IMG/VR virus record: IMGVR_UViG_3300046684_000082
Span: 1-62,446 of that record
Length of the DNA stretch: 62,446 nt
Reading direction: 5' to 3' (one strand)
Source: a virus
Part shown: positions 42,246 through 51,800 of the stretch, piece after piece
Position numbering within the stretch: position 1 is the stretch's first letter
Layout of the letters: every line of letters begins with the position of its first letter
Translations under genes and position numbers: made by a program
The notes under the pieces: generated by a model
What the model was told of the DNA's origin: nothing
Databases searched by the model: none
Seen by the model: only the letters and a program-made list of their open reading frames with translations

Positions 42246-42665
42246 ATGGATCAGCGATTTATCTACGACGACAGTGCACGACTTGCCGCATGGGCGAGCG
42301 CGCGCATCAAGGTCAAGTTCGGCAACGACGCGCAGGCGATCGGCATCGAGCGGGACGGCGAGCTCGTCGTGGCGGTGGTGTACGACCGGTTCACCGGCAA
42401 CGACATCTGCATGCACGTGGCGGCCAAGCCCGGTGTGATGTGGGTGAGACGTGAGGCGATGCACAGGTTCTTCGCGTACCCATTCCTGCAGCTTGGATGC
42501 AACCGAGTCACCGGCCTTGTGGCTGCCACCAATCTGACTGCGCGCAAGTTCGACGAGCATATCGGGTTTGTCCAGGAGGGCGTGCTCCGCGAGGGGATGC
42601 CAGACGGAGAGGCCCTGATTGTCTACGGGATGCTGCGCAGCGAATGCCGATGGATTAAACGATGA
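42246..42665 (+). CDS. GNAT-type N-acetyltransferase
   Basis: A 139-residue protein with a GNAT fold: IGIERDGELVVAVVYDRF (beta strands), VRREAMHRFFAYPFLQLG and NRVTGLVAATNLTARKFDEH (motif A and the following helix region), then HIGFVQEGVLREGMPDG. Such genes are known in other podoviruses. With its own promoter it may be expressed in the prophage or early (moron-like). Target unknown. Confidence 0.75.
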   Translation: MDQRFIYDDSARLAAWASARIKVKFGNDAQAIGIERDGELVVAVVYDRFTGNDICMHVAAKPGVMWVRREAMHRFFAYPFLQLGCNRVTGLVAATNLTARKFDEHIGFVQEGVLREGMPDGEALIVYGMLRSECRWIKR

Positions 42666-43588
42666 ACCTTCTCGACCTGAAACGAAAGCTCCGTGGCCCG
42701 GCCTATTGCCCTCAAGGCAAGGGTGGCGGCAGCAGCGCACCTGCGCCGGACCCGAACATTGGGCTCGCGCAGCAGAAAATGGCCGACCTGAGCCAGAAAG
42801 AATTCGACTACTACCAGAACACCCTGGCGCCGCAGTATCAGGCCCAGGCGGATAAGGCCGCCGCGCAGATCGACGACCAGAACAGCACCCTCAAGGGCAT
42901 CGCTGACCAGTACCAGACCAGCCAGAAGCAGTTCGACTCGCAGTCGCAGGACTATTACGACATGTACAAGGGAACGTACATGCCGGCGATGCAAGGGATG
43001 GTGGACCAGGCGAACGCCTACGATACCGAGGGTAACTACGCGCAGCAGGCGCAGCTGGCGGTCGGCGATGTCAACGACACCTTCAATGCGCAGCAGCAGT
43101 CGCAGGCCCGCCAGATGCAGTCGGTGGGCGTCGACCCGACCTCGGGCGCCTACTCCTCGATGTGGAACGCCAACGGCGTGAACCAGGCCGCTCAGCAGGC
43201 CGCGGCCGCCTCGCGTGCGCGCGTCGCCGCGCAGCAGCTGGGCTGGAACATGAAGACCACGGCGACCTCGATGGGCCAGAACCTGCCGGGTGCGTCGCTT
43301 GGCGCAGGCACGGCGGCGAACCAGGCGCTCGCGGGCGCTACGGGCGCAACGCAACAAACGGTCGCCAACAACCAAACCGCCCTGGGTAACACCCAAACCG
43401 GTATCCAGAACGCGACCCAGCAGTCACAGAACCAGATCGCCACGCAGCAGTCGATTGGTGGCATGGCGCAGCAGAGCTACAACACCCAGGTAAACGCCTG
43501 GCAGGCTCAGCAGCAGGCTGATGCGCAGTCGAGCGCGGGGATCGGTTCGGCAGTCGGCGGCTTGGCGATGGCCGGCGCGGTGCTCTGA
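42662..43588 (+). CDS. Internal virion / DNA ejection protein (predicted)
   Basis: A 308-residue protein, Gln/Ala-rich and helical (QSQARQMQSVGVDPTSGAYS, AAQQAAAASRARVAAQQLG), with a short basic N-terminus. Podoviral ejection proteins located before the giant internal protein have this composition. The last residues (GIGSAVGGLAMAGAVL) are hydrophobic, as for membrane insertion during ejection. Confidence 0.65.
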   Translation: MNLLDLKRKLRGPAYCPQGKGGGSSAPAPDPNIGLAQQKMADLSQKEFDYYQNTLAPQYQAQADKAAAQIDDQNSTLKGIADQYQTSQKQFDSQSQDYYDMYKGTYMPAMQGMVDQANAYDTEGNYAQQAQLAVGDVNDTFNAQQQSQARQMQSVGVDPTSGAYSSMWNANGVNQAAQQAAAASRARVAAQQLGWNMKTTATSMGQNLPGASLGAGTAANQALAGATGATQQTVANNQTALGNTQTGIQNATQQSQNQIATQQSIGGMAQQSYNTQVNAWQAQQQADAQSSAGIGSAVGGLAMAGAVL

Positions 43589-44286
43589 TGCTCACGACGG
43601 CGCTCCAGTTCTCGGGTGGCAAGGACTCGCTCGCGACGCTCTACCTGATGCGTCCGCGCTGGTCCGAGCTCGTCGTCTACTGGATGAACACGGGCGACCC
43701 ATTCCCCGAGACTGTCGAGACGGCCGCGCGCGTGCGCGCCATGGTCCCGCACTTCGTGGAAGTGAAGGGCGACGTGCACAAGCAGATCACCGAGCACGGC
43801 ATCCCGACCGACCTGCTGCCCGCCACCGCCACGCCATTCGGTATCGCCGTATCCGGCCGCGGGGTCAAGATGCAGGACCGCTATTCGTGCTGCCAGCGCG
43901 CGCTGATGGCGCCGCTGCACCAGCGCATGAAAGCCGACGGCATCACCACGATCATCCGTGGTCAGAAGCACGCCGACCACCTGAAGGGGCCGTACAAGGA
44001 TGGCGACGTGGCGGACGGCTTCAAGCTCGTCTATCCGCTCGAGGGCTGGACCGACGAGGACGTCTTCAAGTACCTCGCCAGTGAGGGAGTTGAGCTCCCG
44101 CGCTTCTACCAGACGATGAACTCGTCGCCCGACTGCCTGAACTGCAGCGCGTGGTGGGGCGAGGGTCGCGCGCAGTACCTGAAGGAATACCACCCGGCCT
44201 CGCACATGCTGTATCAGCAGCGCCTGAAGGCCATCAAGATCGCAGTCGTCGAGCACATCGACGCATTCTCAGAAGAGGTGAAGTAA
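43588..44286 (+). CDS. PAPS reductase / adenine nucleotide alpha-hydrolase-like protein
   Basis: A 232-residue protein. LQFSGGKDSLATLYL (residues 7-21) is the PP-loop ATP-binding motif; RYSCCQRALMAPLHQ and SSPDCLNCSAWWGEG provide two Cys pairs; FIIRGQKHADH-like segment follows. The family includes PAPS reductase and DndC/thiolation enzymes. Found between ejection proteins. A role in sulphur or DNA/RNA modification is possible, but the substrate is not visible. Confidence 0.75.
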   Translation: MLTTALQFSGGKDSLATLYLMRPRWSELVVYWMNTGDPFPETVETAARVRAMVPHFVEVKGDVHKQITEHGIPTDLLPATATPFGIAVSGRGVKMQDRYSCCQRALMAPLHQRMKADGITTIIRGQKHADHLKGPYKDGDVADGFKLVYPLEGWTDEDVFKYLASEGVELPRFYQTMNSSPDCLNCSAWWGEGRAQYLKEYHPASHMLYQQRLKAIKIAVVEHIDAFSEEVK

Positions 44287-45785
44287 TGGGTTTCAATTTC
44301 GGTGTCTTCGCGGGTGGCTTGAATCAGGGCGCGCAGCAGACGCTCGCCACGGTCAAGCAGTATCGTGACATGGCGGACCAGGCGCAGGATCGCGCGGCGA
44401 AGGATCAGCTGCGCACGGATCTCGCCGCGACGCCGCAGGTTGGCGACGGCAAGTATGCGATCGACCCGAGCAAGGCGAATCCCGACATGGGGCCGCCACA
44501 GACCACCAAAACGGGTTCGGTATCTCAGGCAGACCAGGACCAGTACGTGCGCCAGGCGCTGGTTCGCGCGGGCCAGTATGACGCCGCGTCGAAGATGCGC
44601 CTGCAGGGCTCGCAGGCCGACTACTACGGCGCGAACGCCGAGGGCAAGGGCATCGACAACAAGCTCTCATCCAACGTGCTGCAGGCGAGCAAGGATGCGA
44701 CCACGTTCTACCAGACCGGTGTGCAGAAGATCATGAGCGGCGACATCCCCGGCGCACTCAGCGATCTCGCGGCCCGCGCGACGCAGACGGGCACGAAGTA
44801 TGGCGTATCGCAGGATGGCAAGACATGGACCGTGGATGGCCAGTCCTACGACGTGACCAACCCGCACACGGTCGGCGCGCTCTATGGCGCCATGCAGAAC
44901 CACATTCTCCTCGGCGCGCTGCAGCAGGCCGACCCGACGAAGGCACCCGCTGTCGCACAGGCGAACGCGCAGACCCAGCAAGCCGCGAGTGGCGCACTGG
45001 ATGCGAACAGCCGCGCCAGGCTGGTGCCGAGCGAGATCAACCGCAACAACGGTGCTGCGAACGCGTCGAACGCCGACGCGACCACGGCGCCCGCAAAGAT
45101 CGACAACCTCAAGGCGAACGCGAACGCGTCGAACGCAACGGCGGACTACCACGGCGAACTGACGCACGGCCTCAAGGTCACCAACGGTGTGATAGATAAG
45201 GTCTCTGAGCTCCCGTCCGAGGCGTTCGCACCCGACGCAAATGGCGTCGTCAAGGCAGACCCGCTCGTTCGCCAAGCTGCAGCTGTTAAGAACCCGGGCG
45301 GGGTCTACAGCGCGGACAAGGCCACGGAGCGCAACGAGTACAGCAACGACACGAAGTCGGACATCTCCGACAACCAGATCGCGTCAGGTGAACGGAAGGC
45401 GCAGTGGGCCAACGCCACGAAGGAAGCCACGGCACAGATCCGCGCGACCGCCAAGTCCGGTGGCATCGCGGGACAAAACTGGGTGGAGGACAAGAACGCC
45501 TTCGGCCGGTATCACGACAGCAAGTCCGGCGCGATCCTACAGATCGACCCGAAGACGAACAAGATCACGGTCCTCAAGCAGCCGGACGCAGTCGGAGGCA
45601 TCCAGCCGCGGATGGTGCTGGATAAGAACGGCAATCGCGTGCCGGGCTATCCAGGCGCGGGTGGGCAACTGTACGATAACGCTGTTGACGCCGCATCGTC
45701 GCTTGGCAAGAGCGGCGTCGTGCCGACCGCGCAGAATCCGAACGGCGCGGGGCAAATTGCTGCCCTGCCCAACATGCCGCGCTGA
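44286..45785 (+). CDS. Internal virion protein (predicted)
   Basis: 499 residues from the ATG at 44286: MGFNFGVFAGGLNQGAQQTL... Helical, Ala/Asn/Gln-rich (NGAANASNADATTAPAKID repeats), with an ending TAQNPNGAGQIAALPNMPR. Position right before the giant gene and composition match a second ejection protein. Confidence 0.65.
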   Translation: MGFNFGVFAGGLNQGAQQTLATVKQYRDMADQAQDRAAKDQLRTDLAATPQVGDGKYAIDPSKANPDMGPPQTTKTGSVSQADQDQYVRQALVRAGQYDAASKMRLQGSQADYYGANAEGKGIDNKLSSNVLQASKDATTFYQTGVQKIMSGDIPGALSDLAARATQTGTKYGVSQDGKTWTVDGQSYDVTNPHTVGALYGAMQNHILLGALQQADPTKAPAVAQANAQTQQAASGALDANSRARLVPSEINRNNGAANASNADATTAPAKIDNLKANANASNATADYHGELTHGLKVTNGVIDKVSELPSEAFAPDANGVVKADPLVRQAAAVKNPGGVYSADKATERNEYSNDTKSDISDNQIASGERKAQWANATKEATAQIRATAKSGGIAGQNWVEDKNAFGRYHDSKSGAILQIDPKTNKITVLKQPDAVGGIQPRMVLDKNGNRVPGYPGAGGQLYDNAVDAASSLGKSGVVPTAQNPNGAGQIAALPNMPR

Positions 45786-45816
45786 AACAAACCAGACATT
45801 GATTAGGGAGTAAAGG

Positions 45817-48800
45817 ATGCCGCTGCTTACGGACTACCAGGAGATCCCTGGAGGTGAGGGGAACGCGCAACCCGCGGGGGGCGCAGGGAGTTCGTCGGCG
45901 GCGCCGGGGTTGATGACTGGCTACACGGAGATCGACGACAAGCCCGAACGCGAGCAGTCGTGGCTCGCCAAGCACACCCCAGACTCGGTGATCAAGTTCG
46001 CGCAGGGCATCCAGGGGGTCGAACAGGCGGTCAAGGGCCTTGGCAACCTGTCTACGCTCGGCGGCACTGGTAGCGCGGACCGCGCGATGCACGACGCGAT
46101 CGCCAAGAAATATGGCGAGCAGGCAGCCGAATCGTTGGCACCGATCAAGTCCCTCTCGAAGGCCAACGCGGAGCTTGGCCAAGACCTCTCCGCCGGCCGG
46201 CAGAAGGCGGAGAAGGAGAGAGACGAGGCGCAGGGCTTCTGGAATACGGCGGGCGTCTACGCGCGCAACCCAGGCATGGCGATGGGCGATGCCATCGAGC
46301 AGGTCCCCGGCCTCGCAGTTGGTATGGCGCTCGGCGGCCCGGCGGGCTTCGCTGTCCAGTCGGCGGGCACGGCCGCGCAGAACGTACTCGACAAGGACCC
46401 GGACAACGTCGGCGGCGCCTACGTGGCAGCACCGATCGCTGCCGCGACCACCTACGCCACGACTAAACTCGGCGGCAAGTACCTTACGCCGGCCGCAGAA
46501 AAGTTAGCAGGTAAGCTGCCTTTTGTTGGCGACTTCGTGCAGAAGGCGCTGGCGGGCGCGGTCGATCAGGGCGTGCAGGGCGCGGGCATGGCTGCGGGTT
46601 CGCAGCTGGGCGAGAACGTCGGCAATGGCGACCCGTGGAGTCAGAATGTCGGCGCGGCGGCAGGCCACGGCTTCGTTGGCGGCTCGATCGCCGGCGCGGC
46701 GATGCACCCGGTGTTCCATCCGAAGTCTGCGCTCGACGGTGCTAACCAGGGCGTGAAGACGGGCGACCCCGCCGGCGACGCAGCCAACTCGGTGGGCTCC
46801 TCGACGCCGCACCCGGTGTACGACACGCCTCCGCAGCTTGAGAACAACCCGTCGCCGCAGACAACCTCCGGTGTACCCGTGGGCGCTGTGCCGAACGGCG
46901 TGCGCGAAGTGGATTCTACGCAGGGCCTGCAGAACCCGCGCGTGTTCCCGAACGGCCAGGCCGAAGCTGATGTTGGCGCCGCGAACCGCATGCCGGGCGA
47001 GCAGACCAACATGGCGATCGCCGCGGGGCAGTTCCGCCCCGAGGAGCAGCCGATTCGATCGCACATCGACGACATCACAGGCGTCACGCGTGCCGCGATC
47101 GGTGGCAACGGTGATGGCCAAGCTCGAATGGAGGCCGCGCTCAACGAGCCGACTCAGTTCAAGATCCACGACCCGCAGACCGGCGCGGAGATCCGCCCGG
47201 CTACGCTCGGCGACGTGATCGAGGCGTCGCACAACACCGACACGGCGAACCAGCAGAAGCAGGCGGAGATCAAGCAGCAAGGTGGCGTGGCACTTGCCGA
47301 GTCGAAGTTCGGCCCGCGCGCGGACATCATCCACGCTCCCTCTGGCCAGCCGGTGCCGGGCGCGCACGCGTGGGCGGGCGACGAGCACACCACCAACGAC
47401 GAATTCCAGCGCGCGCAGGCGAAGCTCGGCACGAAGGAGCTCGCCAAGACGGACGTGCAGCACGACCTCGAGCACGTGTTCGTCGACGCGTGGCGCGAGC
47501 ACAACCCCATGGATCGACCCGCGGACGCGGAGGGGCTCGGCCCGCACCCGACTCCGAAGGAGCTCGACCAGTTCACGAAACTCATCGGCATCGGCGACGT
47601 CAAGACGCACGCGGATGCGGTGATGAAGATTGATCAGGCGCTCAAGAAGCTCGAGCGCTCGAAAGCGGAGTCCTCGGACTTCAAACGTGGCGTCCTCAAC
47701 GAGTGGCGCAAGAAACTCATCGGAGAAAACAATGGCCAAGTTGCCGACCGTCAAAACCCCCAAGGTGCCAATGCCGAAAGCGGCAGCAGCGCCGAAGTTC
47801 AGCGCCCAGCTGCCGAAAGCAGCCACGCCGAAAGCAACCCCGTCGCCGAAGGTAGCGGCAGCCGCGAAGCCGCCCAAAGCAGCGGGACCGAAGCCGCCGG
47901 CAAGCCCGAACTTCAAGAACGCCAACCGGCAGATGTACAGCCAGGACCTGCCGAAGCCGCCGAAGGGCTAACCGCACGCGGCGGAGACAAGACGGCCACC
48001 TACAAGGTCGTCAAGCGTAACGACGGCTCGAGCATGCTCACGCGCGAGATCCGGTACGACGACGGTGAAGTTTTCCAGGAGTACATGGATCAGGACCACA
48101 TGTGGCAGAAGGGCACCCCGTCCGCTATCGCTGTGCATGGCGCACAGCAGGTGGGTGGAGCGGAGGCGTTCCCGACTGCAGAGCATGCGCTCCGGGCCGC
48201 GCGCGACGACGCTCAAGAGATCGGCGTCAAGGAAGCTGAGCCGGCGAAGGCACTAGACCCCGTCAGCCAGCAAACCGTAATCAAAGTCAAGAAACGGAGA
48301 ACCATCGATGAGTCTCAACGACTTCAAGGACAAGAGCAAGCCACTGCCGGGAACGTCGATCGACGACCCGCAGACGTGGGACCTGTGGCAGATGGATCAG
48401 CAGGTGAGTTGCGACAACCGGTGCGCGTCGAAGCAGGAGCCGCACGAGACAGCAGCGTTCGAAGCGAGGGAGCAGCGGATCGCAGCGCGGCTGGGGATGC
48501 CACTGTATCTCGTGGGGTCGATGGGACTCGCAGGCAAGAAGTAAGGGCGCAGCTCGACGCGAAGCTCAATGGCTTCATGCGTGGTCACGTACGTGAATCC
48601 TTCCAGGTGATGAAGGCCCAGCTGGACAAGGGCATGATCACCCCGGAGGAAGCACAGCGCCGTCTCGACGAAGTGAAGAACGCTAAGAGCGCCGACGACC
48701 ACGACTTCGCACTGGACGTTCTCGAGGGCGAGGTTCCGACGATCGCCGCCGCGCGCGAGCGGTTCTATGACGCCCAGCGCCAAGGGAAAGAGCGACGCGC

Positions 48801-51800
48801 GCTTGCGGCCGCCGGCGAGAAGCCCGCACTCGAAGCCCCCAAGCAGGAAGCTGGTGAGGAGGTCGCGCACCCGCGCTTCAAGGAGCTCGCCGATCAGCTG
48901 TTCCCCGGCAAGAACGCCGCGCGCGACCTGTCGATCTTCGCCGCCGTGCACGATGGCTCGTCGCTCGCAGACGTCGCCGCGGAGCACGGCCTCACCGAAG
49001 GCCGGATCAGCCAGCTGTCGAACGAGGCGTGGCGCCAGGCGAAGGCCGCCGAGATCCCGCAGGCGATGAAGAACATCGGCATGGAGCCGGAGGAGCTCAT
49101 GAAGCTCTTCCATGACGAGGCTGCGAAACGCCGCGCCAAGTCAGAAGCCGATGAGGCGCTTGAGCGGGCGGCAGTGGGCGACAAGGCGTACGAGATCCAG
49201 CAGGAGCTCGGCTACGGTCACTCCAGCCTGAACGAAGGCGCGGGTGAGCATCTCACCGTGGCGGACCGCGAGCACATGGGTGAAGTCACGCCCGGCGGCT
49301 CGCAAGGTGAAGTGGTCGGCCGCAAGGACCCGGTCACGCAGTGGGCGCAGCTGCGCGAGAAGCAGGAAGACCTGATTGCGAAGGGCAAGCATGCCGAGGC
49401 CGACGCTCTGCAGGAGAAGATGGACGCGCTCGAGGAGCAGATCCGCAAGCGTGGCTTCGAGTCAGAGTTCAACGACGAGCACGCCGAGGCCCGCACCGCC
49501 TGGGAAAAGCAGGAGCTCCACCAGGAGTCGGGCGTTCGCTTCGACGACCTGCCGTCGTCCCTCAAGAGCGAGTGGCACGACGCGGTGCGCGCGGGCACGT
49601 CCAACCGCGATCGCTTCGCCTCGATTGTCGACAAGTACGACAACGGCATGTACGAGTACGACTCGCGCACGTCGCCGGGCTTCAAGGAAATGGCCGAGGC
49701 CGACGCGACCACCACGCGCGAGGTGGAAGCTGAATACGATCGCCTCGGGATTGGCCATGCGCTCGACGCGCCGAATGAATACCGCATCGTTGAGACACAT
49801 GAGTTCGACGGCGACGGCTACGCGGCAGCTGACCGCGTCGGCATGTCGGTGGGTATCCGCCGTGACGTGGTGGAGCATGGGGGCGCGCTGCTCTCGCATA
49901 CACTGCGCCACGAAGTGGGCCACGTAATCGACGACATCGGCCACGGCGGCGTCTACTCGATCCAGCCGGAGATGCGCTTCTCGCTGGGCGAGGGCGGCTG
50001 GAAGGGCGCGGGCGAAGTCGCGCGCGAAGTCCAGCGCATGTACGAGTCGGGCGACGAGTTCCTCGAAAGCCTGTTCGACTACCCGATGAATCGCGACGCG
50101 TACCCGATGTCGCGTAAGCGGCTGCAGGCCGAGGTCTTCTCGCAACTGTGGTCCATGTACACTAATCCGAAGTGGCGCGCGCGGCTGGAAGAGCACGCAC
50201 CCGCCACGGCTCAGTTTATGAAGGAGGTGGTTGAGCATGTCAAACGCAATCCAGAAACGGTTCAACATGGCACGGAGCTTGGCGCAGAAGTCCGCTCCAA
50301 CCACTTCGCGTTTCGTGACGCCGAAGGGCGCGCTGAAGGGGATACCCGACCCGGACAAGATCGACTGGAGCAAGATGGGCCAGGCGACGACGGCCCCATC
50401 GCCAGCCGAAACGGACGCGACGCCGTCGACGCCGACGAGCGCCTCCGCCAGCGAGCAGCAGAAGCCAACGCTCGGCGTGCCGCCCGCCGAAGCAGCACTG
50501 ACGCAGCAGAGCAAGCCGCTGCCGCCAGCGGTAAGGACAGCGGAACCGGTGGATTCGCCGACGCTCCCGGACGAGCCGAGCGCGTAATCTCGAAGCTGCC
50601 CGAGGGCGCGCAGAAGCCGGTTCAGCGGATCTACGACAACCTCGCGCACGCGGCCGCCGTGGGTTCGAAGGCGCTCGCCTTCGGCCACGACCTGGCGAAG
50701 TGGGCCGAGAAGACCCTCGGCATGAAGGCACCGCGCGAATACATGGACGCCATGTCGCGCAAGGACGCGTACCGCAACGCACTCAACGCGCACCTGTCGG
50801 ACATCGGCAGCATGGTGTCGAAGTTGAAGCGCAACGAGCAGCGCGTGGCGGGCGAGTTCCTGACCGAAACCACGATGCAGAAGAAGTGGGGTTACGAGGC
50901 CGACTGGAACAAGGGCGTCACGGTGGACCCGGCGACCAAGGCGCGCTTCGACAAGCTGCCCGCCCATATCCAGGATGTCATCAAGGCGGTCAACAAGGAA
51001 GGCGTGGAGCAGCAGCAGCGCGAGTTCGCGGCGCTCCAGGAGATCTCGCGTCGCACCGGCGTGGAGATGCCGGCCGATGCCACGCCGAAGATGGATGGCC
51101 CGTACGCGCCGCTGCGCCGCCACGGTGACTACGTCGTCGAGGCCAAGTCGCACGAGCTCCTCGCGGCCGAGAATGAAAATGCTGGCGCGCGCGTGGCGTC
51201 GCTCAAGCAGGACCCGAACCACTATTACTACGGCCACGAGCCGTCGATGGGCCACGCCAACCAGACCGCGCGTGAGCTCGCGGCGCGGTTCGGCTCGAAC
51301 AACGTGCGCTCAATGGCGCGCGACGAGTACTACCGCGACAACCACGGAGCGTCGTTTGCTGCGGTCGACGCATGGGCGCGCAAGATCGAGGACGCACTCT
51401 CTACCGGCCCGCACGGCGACGCGAAGTACGCCAAGCAGGTGGCAGACGACCTGAAGGAGCTCTACCTCACGAAGGTCGCCGACAACTCGGCGCGCGCGGC
51501 GGGTCTCAAGCGCGGCAACGTCGTCGGGGTTAAGGGCGAGCAGGCACTGATGTCGTTCTTCATGAACGGCCAGAACCGTAACCGCATGGTGTCCGAAGCG
51601 CTGCACGGCGACGCCATCAACGTGGCGCAGGCCAAGATGTCGCGCGAGGTGAAGGAAGCCACGACGCCGCAGGCGGCCAAGGAGCGCCAGGACTTCGTGA
51701 ACGAGTTCGCCAAGCGTCGCATCCAGCAGATGAAGAACGAGCCGTCGCGGGTGATGGACAACCTGCTGCAGTTCAACAGCGCGTGGCGTCTGCTCACGTC

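Noticed and set aside
46504-47925. Long minus-strand frame in the giant gene
   Set aside because: Leu/Arg/Val-rich antisense shadow; unlike the three +1 nested genes it has no Shine-Dalgarno and poor codon use.
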